DNA of 64,000 bases from Allobosea sp035944375 (GCF_035944375.1 NZ_DASZBE010000027.1), one strand, 5' to 3'; positions 8,807 to 17,310 are shown, numbered from the stretch's first letter. The notes: generated from the letters alone by a model not told the origin. Numbers and translations are program-made.

Positions 8807-9568
8807 ATGCGCATGCGCGACTATTCGCGGCCGACCACGCTCAACCCCGACCGCCTCTTCGGCCAGGTCGCGCAGAAGCTCGCCGTCGCCATCATCACCG
8901 GGGCCGTCAAGGCCGGCGAGGTGCTGCCTGACGAGGACGATCTGAGGAGCGACATCTCGGTCTCGCGCACGGCCTATCGCGAAGCGGTCAAGGTGCTCAC
9001 CGCCAAGGGCCTGGTCGAGGCGAGGCCCAAGAGCGGCACCCGCGCCGCGCCGCGCGACAGCTGGAATCTGCTCGATCCCGATGTTCTCGCCTGGCATTTC
9101 GAAGCGGATCCGAACGAGAAATTCATCCGCGATCTCTTCGAGTTGCGCCGTTTCGCCGAGCCGGCGGCGGCCCGGCTGGCGGCCCAGCGACGCACCGCCG
9201 CCGACATCGCCCGCATCGAGGCCGCCTTTCGCGGCATGGTCGACAACGAGCCCTATGACGACGTCACCATCCGCGCCGATCTCGCCTTCCACGAATCGGT
9301 CTTCGCCGCCTCCCACAACGCCACGCTGATGTGCCTGGCGAGCGCCGTGGCGGCGACGGTGCAATGGTCGCTGCTGCTCAAATCGGTCGATGATCGCGAC
9401 TTCTTCGTCGCCTCGCTGGTCGATCACGAACGTGTCCTCGACGCCATCGTCCAGCGCGACGGAGACCTCGCGGCCGCGCGCATGAAGGCGCTGGTGATCG
9501 ACAGCCTGAACACGACTCTGGCGATGCTGACCCCGCTTTCGGCGACGGCCATCCAGAAAACCGCGTGA
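8807..9568 (+). CDS. FadR-subfamily GntR transcriptional regulator
   Basis: A 253-residue regulator. Residues about 14-80 form the winged helix (LPDEDDLRSDISVSRTAYREAVKVL). Residues about 95-235 form the helical FCD effector domain, with the metal-binding pattern beginning at the Asp and His of RADLAFHESVF and continuing to the later His of DHERVLDAI. FCD regulators usually sense hydroxy or sugar acids. The start at 8807 follows a strong GGGGAGGAGGAG ribosome site; a longer frame back to 8678 lacks one. It is divergent from the importer and directly upstream of a hydroxyacid dehydrogenase, and is the likely regulator of both. Confidence 0.92.
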   Translation: MRMRDYSRPTTLNPDRLFGQVAQKLAVAIITGAVKAGEVLPDEDDLRSDISVSRTAYREAVKVLTAKGLVEARPKSGTRAAPRDSWNLLDPDVLAWHFEADPNEKFIRDLFELRRFAEPAAARLAAQRRTAADIARIEAAFRGMVDNEPYDDVTIRADLAFHESVFAASHNATLMCLASAVAATVQWSLLLKSVDDRDFFVASLVDHERVLDAIVQRDGDLAAARMKALVIDSLNTTLAMLTPLSATAIQKTA

Positions 9569-9570
9569 TT

Positions 9571-9588
9571 AAGTCATATTATAAATGC
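9571..9588. promoter_or_regulatory. Candidate FadR/GntR operator, copy 2
   Basis: AAGTCATATTATAAATGC begins 3 bases after the regulator stop codon and lies about 160 bases before the dehydrogenase at 9750. It matches the site at 8747 at 15 of 18 positions, and its AT-rich core could overlap a promoter for the dehydrogenase. The rest of the 181-base gap holds nothing recognisable. Confidence 0.55.
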
Positions 9589-9749
9589 GCCAGCGGTGCT
9601 TCCGCGGCGACCCGCTCTATGGTGGGATGGGCGCCGGCCGATCCCACCGAGCCGGCGGCTTCCACGTGCCGGCGGCGGCCGCATTTAATCGATTCACCTC
9701 GGCCTGATCAAGCGCCGCCCTCCACCCAGAAGCCTGACGGAAACGCACC

Positions 9750-10724
9750 ATGACACGGCCCCACGCCACCGAGATTCTGATGACGGGCCCGCTGATGGCC
9801 TATGCGGCCGACCAGCTGAAGGCTCGCTTCACCGTGCACGAACTGTGGAAGGCGGAGGACAAGGCGGCCTTCCTGCGCGAGATCTCGGACCGGGTCCGCG
9901 GCATCGCCGCCGGCGGCGGGCATAACCGCGTCGACGGCGCGCTGTTCGACGCCCTGCCGAAGCTCGAGGTCATCTCCAGCTTCGGCGTCGGCTACGACCA
10001 TGTTGACGCGGCCGAGGCCGGCCGGCGCGGGCTCGTCGTCACAAATACGCCCGACGTCCTGACTGACGAGGTCGCGGACCTCGCCATCGGCCTGCTGATC
10101 GCCACCGTCCGCCAGCTGCCGCAGGTCGACCGCTATCTGCGCGAGGGCAAGTGGCTGAAGGCCCCCTATCCGCTGACGACGTCGTTGCGCAAGCGCAAGG
10201 TCGGCATCGTCGGCCTGGGGCGCATCGGCAAGGCCGTGGCGCAGCGCATCGAGGCCTTCGGCCTGCCGATCGTCTATCACGGCCGCTCGCGCCAGGCCGA
10301 CGTCGCCTATCGCTACTATCCTTCGCTGGTCGAGATGGCTCAGGACGTCGACACGCTGATCTCGGTCGCGCCCGGCGGCGACTCGACCCACCACATCATC
10401 AACGCCGAGGTGCTGAAGGCGCTCGGTCCCAACGGCATCGTCGTCAACGTCGGCCGCGGCACGGTCGTCGACGAGCAGGCGCTGATCGAGGCTCTGCGCA
10501 GCAAGACCATCCTCTCCGCCGGCCTCGACGTCTTCGAGGACGAGCCGCGTGTTCCCGCCGAGCTGATCGCCATGGAGCATGTCGTGCTGCTGCCCCATGT
10601 CGGCTCGGCCTCGGTCCACACCCGCGAGCAGATGGGCCAGCTCCTCGTCGACAACCTGTTCTCATGGTTCGACGGCAAGGGCCCGCTGACGCCCGTCGCC
10701 GAGACGCCCTGGACGAAGGCCTGA
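9750..10724 (+). CDS. D-isomer-specific 2-hydroxyacid dehydrogenase (glyoxylate/hydroxypyruvate reductase type)
   Basis: A 324-residue NAD(P)-dependent enzyme. The nucleotide motif is VGIVGLGRIGKAVAQRI (about residue 150). The family's catalytic residues are visible as Arg in SVAPGGDSTHHII-NVGRGTVVDEQ context, Glu in GLDVFEDEPRVP and His in LLPHVGSAS. Such enzymes reduce glyoxylate or hydroxypyruvate or oxidise the matching 2-hydroxy acid. Combined with the glycerate 2-kinase and pyruvate kinase at 29.5-32.7 kb, a hydroxypyruvate-glycerate-phosphoglycerate route would be complete; this link is inference. Confidence 0.9.
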   Translation: MTRPHATEILMTGPLMAYAADQLKARFTVHELWKAEDKAAFLREISDRVRGIAAGGGHNRVDGALFDALPKLEVISSFGVGYDHVDAAEAGRRGLVVTNTPDVLTDEVADLAIGLLIATVRQLPQVDRYLREGKWLKAPYPLTTSLRKRKVGIVGLGRIGKAVAQRIEAFGLPIVYHGRSRQADVAYRYYPSLVEMAQDVDTLISVAPGGDSTHHIINAEVLKALGPNGIVVNVGRGTVVDEQALIEALRSKTILSAGLDVFEDEPRVPAELIAMEHVVLLPHVGSASVHTREQMGQLLVDNLFSWFDGKGPLTPVAETPWTKA

Positions 10725-10729
10725 GGGCG

Positions 10730-11530
10730 ATGCCCAGCGCGCTGCGATGCGCGCTGGCCGCGGTTGGCCTGGTTCTCTCCGGCCTCGCCGCCGCGGCGCA
10801 GACGGCCCCGCCGCCACGCGGGGCCGACCGGGCGCCCCCGGCCGTCGCGCAACTGCTGGGCGCCTGGGACCTCGAGCAGACGGGCGCGCCGCGCCGCTGC
10901 ACGGTGACCCTGGGCGTCGAGGAGACCGCGGGAGGACGACAGCTGCGTTTCCCGGCGACCTGCCGCCGCGCCCTGCCGCTGCTCGCGGACGTCACCTCCT
11001 GGAGCCTCGGGCCCGATGGCGGGCCCCGCCTGAACGGCGCGGACGGCAGGGCACTCCTCGCCTTCGGCCAGCAGGGGGCCACCGGGTTCAGCGGCCGGGC
11101 CCGGGACGGCAGGGACTATGCCCTGAACCGCGGCACGCATCCGCGGGTGGCGGCGCGCCGCCCGCCGTCCCCGGCGGAAGTCGCCGCCACCGCCGCCCAG
11201 CGACCGACCCTCGTCGATCTAGCCCGCGCCCCGGCTGCCGGAACCCTGCCGGGGCTCTATGCCCTGATGCGGCAGCAGGGCCGCGAAGCCTGCCGCCTGC
11301 AGCTGGTCGCGCCGACCGCGGAAGGGGAGACGGCCGATGCCCAGCTCGAGCGTCCCTGCCCGGATACCGGCATCACCATCTTCGATCCCACGACCTGGCG
11401 CTATGCCGGCGGCCGGCTGACCCTGATCGCGCGCAAGGGCCACAGCATCGATCTCGTCTTCGAGGCCGGCGTCTGGCGCAAGGACCCCGCGGTCGGGGCG
11501 ACACTGCTGCTGCACCGGCTGCAGCCCTGA
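10730..11530 (+). CDS. Secreted protein with two AprI/Inh-like (metalloprotease inhibitor) domains
   Basis: A 266-residue protein with a cleavable signal peptide (residues 1-22, ending LAAAAQT). Two segments, about 43-130 and 160-266, each show the Inh pattern: a WDL or LYAL start, a single Cys pair (RRCTVTL to FPATCRRA; EACRLQLV to RPCPDTG), and a small beta-barrel repeat. AprI/Inh proteins bind secreted metalloproteases in the periplasm. Assignment to the fold is by pattern only. The start at 10730 follows 5 bases after the dehydrogenase stop. A tandem arrangement is unusual because inhibitors normally have one such domain. Confidence 0.65.
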   Translation: MPSALRCALAAVGLVLSGLAAAAQTAPPPRGADRAPPAVAQLLGAWDLEQTGAPRRCTVTLGVEETAGGRQLRFPATCRRALPLLADVTSWSLGPDGGPRLNGADGRALLAFGQQGATGFSGRARDGRDYALNRGTHPRVAARRPPSPAEVAATAAQRPTLVDLARAPAAGTLPGLYALMRQQGREACRLQLVAPTAEGETADAQLERPCPDTGITIFDPTTWRYAGGRLTLIARKGHSIDLVFEAGVWRKDPAVGATLLLHRLQP

Positions 11531-11679
11531 GGCAAAATGCGCCGACCCCGGCGGGCCGGATCTTCCCGAACGGCAGCCTTTCGACCGGCGCTCCCTCTCC
11601 GTCTCTGGCGATCGGCCTTCATCGTTCCTAGATGGGCTGTCGGCGCCCGACCCTTCGGCGCAGACAGGAGGATCGCCCG

Positions 11680-12579
11680 ATGTTCAACGCCAAGTCGCTT
11701 CTCGATGCCCTCGTCAGTGCCGGCACCCAGGCCGGCCAGCCCGGCGGGCAGGGCCAGACCGGCTCGCTCGGCCAGATTCTCGGCGGGCTGGCGACGAAGG
11801 TTCAGCAGGGCGGCGGCCTTGGTGGTCTCGCCGGCATGGCCGGGCAGATCCTGACCCAGGCCTCGCAGGGCGTCGGCGACGCGGCGCGCCAGACCGGCGT
11901 CCAGCAGAAGGCCGGAGACGTCATGGGGCAGGCCACGGGCGGGCGCTCGGCGCAGGACGTGCTGGCCCAGGCCAAGGCGATGTTCGACAAGAATCCCGCG
12001 ATGGCGACTGCCGTGCTCGGCGGCCTCGGCGCGCTCGTCTTCGGGTCCTCGACCGGCCGGGCCGTCGTCGGCTCCGCGGCCAGGCTCGGCGGCATGGCCC
12101 TGATCGGCGGCCTCGCCTACAAGGCCTATCAGAACCACCAGGCCGGCAAGCCGCTCCTCGACGTATCGACGCCCGAACTCCTTCCGCCGCCGCGCGGCAC
12201 TGGCTTCGAGGCCGAAGCCGCGACCGAGGCGACCGCGCTGCTCTTCATCCGTGCGATGATCGCCGCCGCCGCGGCCGACGGCGCCATCGACGCCGAGGAG
12301 CGCACTGCCATTCTGGGCGGCCTGCGCGAGGCCGGCTTCGACCAGGAGGCGAACGAATGGCTGGAGCACGAGATGGCCAGCCCCGCTTCGATCGAGACGC
12401 TGGTGGCCGGCGCCGAAAGCCCCGAACTCGCCGCGCAAATCTACACCGCCGCCCGCATCGCCATCAATCCGGACACGCACGGCGAGAAGGACTTCCTGGC
12501 AGGCCTCTCCGCCTCGCTCGGGCTCGATGCCGAACTCGTGGCCAATATCGATGCGGCCGCGAGCGCCGCCAAGGTCTGA
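11680..12579 (+). CDS. DUF533 (YebE-like) membrane-associated protein with TerB-like C-terminus
   Basis: A 299-residue protein. Residues 1-110 are Gly/Gln/Ala-rich low complexity. A hydrophobic glycine-rich segment follows (ATAVLGGLGALVFG; LGGMALIGGLAYKAYQ). The acidic helical C-terminal domain from about 185 contains AAADGAIDAEERTAIL, the calcium-loop-like TerB motif of DUF533. ATG 11680 has an AGGAGG ribosome site. The function of the family is unknown; an inner-membrane location is likely. Confidence 0.8.
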   Translation: MFNAKSLLDALVSAGTQAGQPGGQGQTGSLGQILGGLATKVQQGGGLGGLAGMAGQILTQASQGVGDAARQTGVQQKAGDVMGQATGGRSAQDVLAQAKAMFDKNPAMATAVLGGLGALVFGSSTGRAVVGSAARLGGMALIGGLAYKAYQNHQAGKPLLDVSTPELLPPPRGTGFEAEAATEATALLFIRAMIAAAAADGAIDAEERTAILGGLREAGFDQEANEWLEHEMASPASIETLVAGAESPELAAQIYTAARIAINPDTHGEKDFLAGLSASLGLDAELVANIDAAASAAKV

Positions 12580-12599
12580 TAGACCCGGCAGGACCGTTC

Positions 12600-12635
12600 G
12601 CGAGCGCCGCCACCGTCCCCCGGGGCGGCTCTCGC
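12600..12635 (+). terminator. Possible terminator hairpin after the DUF533 gene
   Basis: GCGAG-C-GCCGCC pairs with GGCGGC-T-CTCGC around a 12-base loop, with one mismatch. A short CTTTTCTT stretch follows about 14 bases later, so termination is only plausible. The remainder of the 289-base gap to 12869 shows no gene. Confidence 0.4.
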
Positions 12636-12868
12636 GCCAGAAGCCTGCCCTTTTCTTGCCGGCAAGCCGCGCAATCGCGCCGCGGCGTCAGCGTCGCATT
12701 AATCATCGCGGCCGAATGACCGCCTGACGCGACCCTCATCCACCGAGGTTTAGGATTTATCGGCGAGGAAGGCAGGCGCCAGAACGGTGCAATGCCGCCC
12801 GATGCTCGCCCGGTCCTGTTGACGGCTCCCGGACGCGGCGACGGCGCAGGGGGGAGAGAGACAGGCCC

Positions 12869-13759
12869 ATGGCTTTGATGGCGATGATCAGGGCGATGCG
12901 ACCGCATCACTGGCTCAAGAACGGGCTGGTGTTCGTCCCCATCCTGCTCAACCATGACATCTTCGATCTCGACGCGCTGAGCGACGGCGCCGTCGCCTTC
13001 GTCGCCTTCAGCCTGCTGGCCTCGGCGATCTACCTGCTCAACGACATCGTCGACGTCGAGGCCGATCGCCGCCATCCGACGAAATGCAAGCGCCCGCTCG
13101 CGGCCGGTGAGATCACTGAGCGCCAGGCCTATGCGATGATCCCGCTGCTGATGGTGACCGCCTTCGCGCTCGCCTGGCTGCTGCCGCAGCCGCGGCTCTT
13201 TCTCATGGCTCTGGGCGCCTATCTCGTGCTGGCGCTGGCCTATCTCTTCGTGCTCAAGCGCAAGCTTCTGGTCGATGTGCTGGGCCTGGCCGCCCTCCAC
13301 ACCCTGCGCATCCTGGCCGGCAACGCCGCCGGCTCGATCCCGCTCTCGTCCTGGCTGCTGGCCTTCTCGATGTTCCTGTTTCTCAGTCTGGCCCTGGTGA
13401 AGCGCTATGCGGAACTGCGCATCACGCAGGACCAGTCGGGCCTGAAGAAGGCCGGGCGCGGTTACCATGCCGAGGATATCGAGGCGCTCTCGCAGCTCGG
13501 CATGGCCTCGGGCTGCACCTGCGCGCTGATCATGGCGCTCTATGTCGACAGCGCCGCCGTCAAGGAACGATACGCCCATCCCGAGCTGATCTGGCTGCTC
13601 TGCCCGATCATCCTCTACCAGATGTCGCGAATCTGGTTCCTCGCGCGGCGGGGACAGATGCCGGACGATCCGCTCGTCTTCATGATCCGCGACTGGCGCA
13701 GCCAGGTGACCGGCGCGGCCGTGGTCGCGATCCTCGTCGCGGCGACCCTGATTCCGTGA
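12869..13759 (+). CDS. UbiA-family prenyltransferase, decaprenyl-phosphate phosphoribosyltransferase-like
   Basis: A 296-residue integral membrane enzyme with about eight helices. The start RPHHWLKNGLVF and the aspartate-rich motif NDIVDVEADRRHPTKCKRPL are characteristic of the Rv3806c branch of UbiA proteins, which attach 5-phosphoribose from PRPP to decaprenyl phosphate. The second conserved region is VKRYAELRI. Its stop overlaps the GTG start of the DprE1-like gene by 4 bases, so the two are translationally coupled and probably act in sequence. Confidence 0.85.
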   Translation: MALMAMIRAMRPHHWLKNGLVFVPILLNHDIFDLDALSDGAVAFVAFSLLASAIYLLNDIVDVEADRRHPTKCKRPLAAGEITERQAYAMIPLLMVTAFALAWLLPQPRLFLMALGAYLVLALAYLFVLKRKLLVDVLGLAALHTLRILAGNAAGSIPLSSWLLAFSMFLFLSLALVKRYAELRITQDQSGLKKAGRGYHAEDIEALSQLGMASGCTCALIMALYVDSAAVKERYAHPELIWLLCPIILYQMSRIWFLARRGQMPDDPLVFMIRDWRSQVTGAAVVAILVAATLIP

Positions 13760-15069
13760 CCGGGCCTTCGCCCCGCATCGCGTCCTGGGGCGGCCTGACG
13801 CCGCGCGCCACGACGACGCTGGCGCCGGACCTCTGGCTGGCGACGCCGGCGCCCGAGGCCGGCCCGGTGCTCGCCTATGGCAATGGCCGTTCCTATGGCG
13901 ATTCCTGCCTGAACGACGGTGGGCGCCTGATCCTGGCACGCCGCCTCGACCGCGTTCTGGCCTTCGACCGCGAGAGCGGTCTCGTCACCTGCGAGGCCGG
14001 CGTCCTGCTCGACGATCTCCTGAACCTCGTCGTGCCCGCCGGCTGGTTCCCGCCCGTGACGCCCGGCACCTGCTACGTCACCATCGGCGGCGCGCTCGCC
14101 AACGACGTCCACGGCAAGAACCATCACCGCACCGGCACCTTCGGCCGCCATGTCCGCGCCTTCGAGCTCGTCCGCTCCGACGGGCGGCGCCTGACCTGTG
14201 CGCCCGACATGAACGGCGCGCTCTTCGCCGCCACCATCGGCGGCATGGGCCTCACCGGCCTCGTCACGCAGGTGACGCTGCAGCTGATGCCGGTCGCTTC
14301 CGCCGAGATGCTGCAGGAGGTCGTTCATTTCGGCGGGCTCGACGACTTCTTCGCGCTCGCCGCCGGCTCGGACGCCAGCCATGACTACACCGTCGCCTGG
14401 ATCGACGCGCTCGCCGGCGGCGCCGGCTTCGGCCGCGGCGTCTTCTTCCGGGCCAATCACGCCCCGGCCAGCGACGAGCCTCCCGCACAGCCCGGCCGCA
14501 TTCTGCCCTTCCCGCTGAAGCCGCCCTTCCCGCTGATCAACCGGCTGACGCTGAGGGCCTTCAACACGCTCTACCGCGCCGCCCAGCCGCGCTCGCCCGA
14601 GCCGCGCCGCATCGCCTATCGCCCGTTCTTCTACCCGCTCGATCGCGTCTCCGACTGGAACCGCGCCTATGGCCCGGGCGGACTGCGCCAGTTCCAGTGC
14701 GCGATTCCGACGGCACACGCCCGGCAAGCCGTGGAGGAAATGCTGCGCCGGACGCTCGCCGCGGGCGAAGCCTCCTTCCTGACCGTACTGAAGCTCTTCG
14801 GCGACGTGCCCTCTCCAGGGATGATGTCCTTCCCCGTCGCGGGCGCGACGCTGACGCTCGACTTCCCCAACCGCGGGGCACGCACCGAGCGCCTGCTGGC
14901 GGAGCTGGACGCCGTGACGCTCGCCGCCGGCGGCCGCGTCAACCCCTACAAGGACGCACGCATGTCGCCGGCGACCTTCGAGGCCTCCTTCCCGCACTGG
15001 CGCGCCTTCGCCGCCCAGGTCGATCCGGGCTTTTCGTCGAGCTTCTGGCGCCGCGTCACGGCTGGCTGA
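13756..15069 (+). CDS. FAD-binding oxidoreductase, DprE1-like (decaprenylphosphoryl-ribose 2-oxidase)
   Basis: A 437-residue enzyme starting with GTG. It has the PCMH-type FAD domain with GNGRSYGDSCLNDGG (residues 42-56), the FAD-site motif HGKNHH (119-124), IGGMGLTGLV (161-170), WNRAYGPGG and the active-site lysine at 399 (NPYKDARM). These match mycobacterial DprE1, which oxidises decaprenylphosphoryl ribose at C2 during arabinose-donor synthesis. The benzothiazinone-target Cys387 of the mycobacterial enzyme aligns with Thr367 here (ATLTLDFPN). No DprE2-like reductase follows; it must be elsewhere, or another reductase acts. Confidence 0.86.
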   Translation: MTGPSPRIASWGGLTPRATTTLAPDLWLATPAPEAGPVLAYGNGRSYGDSCLNDGGRLILARRLDRVLAFDRESGLVTCEAGVLLDDLLNLVVPAGWFPPVTPGTCYVTIGGALANDVHGKNHHRTGTFGRHVRAFELVRSDGRRLTCAPDMNGALFAATIGGMGLTGLVTQVTLQLMPVASAEMLQEVVHFGGLDDFFALAAGSDASHDYTVAWIDALAGGAGFGRGVFFRANHAPASDEPPAQPGRILPFPLKPPFPLINRLTLRAFNTLYRAAQPRSPEPRRIAYRPFFYPLDRVSDWNRAYGPGGLRQFQCAIPTAHARQAVEEMLRRTLAAGEASFLTVLKLFGDVPSPGMMSFPVAGATLTLDFPNRGARTERLLAELDAVTLAAGGRVNPYKDARMSPATFEASFPHWRAFAAQVDPGFSSSFWRRVTAG

Positions 15070-15190
15070 GGACCGTTCGCCGCTCCGGCGAAAAAATCTG
15101 ACATCGGCTTGAACCCACCGGCCACGGCCCGCGACCAACGGTCATGGAGGGCGAATGGTTCGCTCCCGAAGCCTCAGGGAGACCCTGACG

Positions 15191-15487
15191 ATGACCCGTT
15201 TCAAGACGATCGCGACCGGCACCCTCGCCGCTCTGACCCTCGCCACCACCCTCGCCGCCACCTCCGCCGAAGCCCGTCCGCGGCATTGGGGCTATGGCCG
15301 TGGCCCGGCCATCGGCGCCGGCATCGTCGGTGCTCTCGCCGCGGGCGCTCTCGTCGCCGCCGCCACCCGCCCCGCCTATGCCCACGGCTATTACGGCTAC
15401 GCCCCGGTGCGCCAGTGCGACATGATCGAGCGCGTCAACCGTTATGGCCAGGTCATCGGCTACCGCCGCGTCTGCGGCTACTACTGA
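15191..15487 (+). CDS. Small secreted Gly/Tyr-rich protein
   Basis: A 98-residue protein with a signal peptide (cleavage near TSAEA-RPRHWGYG). A hydrophobic Ala/Gly helix follows (GAGIVGALAAGALVAAA), then a C-terminal segment RQCDMIERVNRYGQVIGYRRVCGYY with two cysteines. Proteins of this kind are common and uncharacterised in Hyphomicrobiales and are probably cell-envelope located. The start at 15191 is preferred to an in-frame ATG at 15155 because it begins the signal peptide and has a GGGAGA motif upstream. Confidence 0.75.
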   Translation: MTRFKTIATGTLAALTLATTLAATSAEARPRHWGYGRGPAIGAGIVGALAAGALVAAATRPAYAHGYYGYAPVRQCDMIERVNRYGQVIGYRRVCGYY

Positions 15488-15555
15488 GCGGCTTTCCGGG
15501 GCCAGGAACCCCGGCGCGCCTCCTCCCCGCCTTTCGAGACCTCCCGACACGACTT

Positions 15556-15587
15556 GGGCTCCCCGGTTTCCCCGGAGAGCCCTTTTT
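15556..15587. terminator. Rho-independent terminator between convergent genes
   Basis: GGGCTC-C-CCGG pairs with CCGG-A-GAGCCC around TTTCC, followed by five T residues (15583-15587). It lies between the small secreted protein gene (plus strand) and azoR (minus strand) and ends the plus-strand transcript. Confidence 0.8.
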
Positions 15588-15606
15588 CGTGCGTTGGGAG
15601 ATCGCC

Positions 15607-16212
15607 TCAGGCGACGCGGGCGAGTTCCGCCTTGGCGTCGTTGATCGCCTGCTCGCGCGCCTCCGGTCCATAACCGAGCTTCTCGGCGCGGACGAAGGTG
15701 ACGTCGCTGATGCCGATGAAGCCCAGCATCGTGCGCAGATGCGGCTCCTGCGAATCGAGCGACTGCGTCGGGCCGGAGCTGTAGATCCCGCCGCGGCTCT
15801 CGACGACGATGGCGCGCTTGCCTTCCAGCAGGCCGACCGGGCCGGTCTCGCCATATTTGAAGGTCACGCCCGCCCGCAGCACATGGTCGAACCAGGACTT
15901 CAGCGTCGAGGGAATGCCGAAGTTATACATCGGGGCGCCGATGATCACGGTGTCGGCCGCCTTCAGCTCGGCGACGAGCGCATCCGACAGGGCTTTCGCC
16001 GCGCGCTGCGCGTCGTTGGCCGGCTCGGCACCACGGATCGCGGCGGTGGAATCGGTGGTCAGATGCGGCACCGGGTCGGCGCCGAGATCGCGCTCGACCA
16101 CGACGAGCGAGGGCTTGGCGGCGCGCAGGCGGGCGACCGTCTCGTCGATGAGCTGCTTCGAGACCGAAGCCGCACCGGCGGCGCTGCTGTTGATGACGAG
16201 AAGATGGGACAT
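15607..16212 (-). CDS. azoR: FMN-dependent NADH-azoreductase
   Basis: A 201-residue flavodoxin-fold enzyme (AzoR of E. coli is 201 residues). It shows the FMN phosphate loop NSSAAGAASVSKQL, the APMYNFGIPSTLKSWFDHVLR motif region (FMN and dimer contacts) and the loop SRGGIYS. It reduces azo dyes and quinones with NADH and is dimeric and cytoplasmic. The frame remains open far upstream, but ATG 16212 begins the fold. It is divergent from the LysR gene at 16327, its probable regulator. Confidence 0.93.
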   Translation of the reverse strand: MSHLLVINSSAAGAASVSKQLIDETVARLRAAKPSLVVVERDLGADPVPHLTTDSTAAIRGAEPANDAQRAAKALSDALVAELKAADTVIIGAPMYNFGIPSTLKSWFDHVLRAGVTFKYGETGPVGLLEGKRAIVVESRGGIYSSGPTQSLDSQEPHLRTMLGFIGISDVTFVRAEKLGYGPEAREQAINDAKAELARVA

Positions 16213-16326
16213 GGCGCTTGATCCTGAAACCGGGAACGGGTTCGATGCGGTTGATGTAGCGGCGCGCGGCGAGCAACGGAATGCGCGGCCGGGGCACCAA
16301 GCTGTTGCACCCATGGGAACACCGTC

Positions 16327-17310
16327 ATGTCCGAACTGGACGACATCCGCAGCTTCGTCGCCGTGGTCGAGAGCGGCGGCTTCGGGCGTGCCGGGCATCG
16401 GCTCGGCCTGTCCAAGTCGATCATCAGCCGCCGCGTCGCCCGGCTCGAGGCCGAACTCGGCACGCGCCTGCTGAGTCGAACGACGCGTGGCGTCGCCGCC
16501 ACCGAGGCCGGCCTCGAATTCAAGGCCCGCGGCGAGCGCATCCTGGCCGACCTGGCCGAGGCCCGCGACGCGGTGGCGCAGCAGGCGGGCGGCGTGGTCG
16601 GTCGGCTGCGCCTGTCGATGCCGTTGACCTTCGGCAACCGGCATGTCGCCCCCATCCTCGGCGAACTCGCAAGGCGCCATCCCGGCCTCGAACTCGATGT
16701 CGAGGCCAGCGACCGCTATGTCGACCTGATCGGCGAGCGCTTCGACGCCGCCATCCGCATCGGCACGCTCAAGGATTCGAGCCTGATCGCCCGCCGGATC
16801 GCGCCGATCCACGGCGTCATCCTGGCGAGCCCGGCCTATCTCGCGGCGCGGGGACGGCCCGCCACGCCGGCCGATCTCGCCGGCCATGACTGCCTGCTCT
16901 ACACCGGCACCAGCGTCCCCGACTGGACCTTCCGCGTCGGCCGGCGGCGCGTCTCGGTTCGCCCGGCCGGGCGCCTGCGCTCCGACAGCGGCGAAACGCT
17001 GCTGGACTGGGCCAAGGCCGGGCTCGGCATCGTGCAGTTGCCGACCTTCATCGCCAGTGACTCCATTCGCGACGGCGCGCTCGAGCCGCTGCTCTGGGAG
17101 TTCCCGCTGCAGGAGCACGCGCTCTTCGTCGTGAGGCCACCGGGAGCCTATGTGCCGGGCAAGGTCCGCGTGCTGATCGACCTCTTGGTCGAGCGTTTCG
17201 GCGGCGCGCCCTATTGGGACCCCTGCCAGGCAGCGGCGCGCGAGCGCGGCGTCACGCTGGGGTTCAAGCCGGGCTTCGAGACCGAGACCGAGGCCCATCA
17301 ACCAGCGTGA
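16327..17310 (+). CDS. LysR family transcriptional regulator, divergent from azoR
   Basis: A 327-residue regulator. The LysR helix-turn-helix occupies residues 1-60 (DIRSFVAVVESGGFGRAGHRLGLSKSIISRRVARLEAELG). The substrate-binding domain from about 90 starts RLRLSMPLTFGNRHVAPIL. The 114-base divergent promoter region with azoR is the classic LysR arrangement. Quinone or electrophile sensing is inferred from azoR only. Confidence 0.9.
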   Translation: MSELDDIRSFVAVVESGGFGRAGHRLGLSKSIISRRVARLEAELGTRLLSRTTRGVAATEAGLEFKARGERILADLAEARDAVAQQAGGVVGRLRLSMPLTFGNRHVAPILGELARRHPGLELDVEASDRYVDLIGERFDAAIRIGTLKDSSLIARRIAPIHGVILASPAYLAARGRPATPADLAGHDCLLYTGTSVPDWTFRVGRRRVSVRPAGRLRSDSGETLLDWAKAGLGIVQLPTFIASDSIRDGALEPLLWEFPLQEHALFVVRPPGAYVPGKVRVLIDLLVERFGGAPYWDPCQAAARERGVTLGFKPGFETETEAHQPA

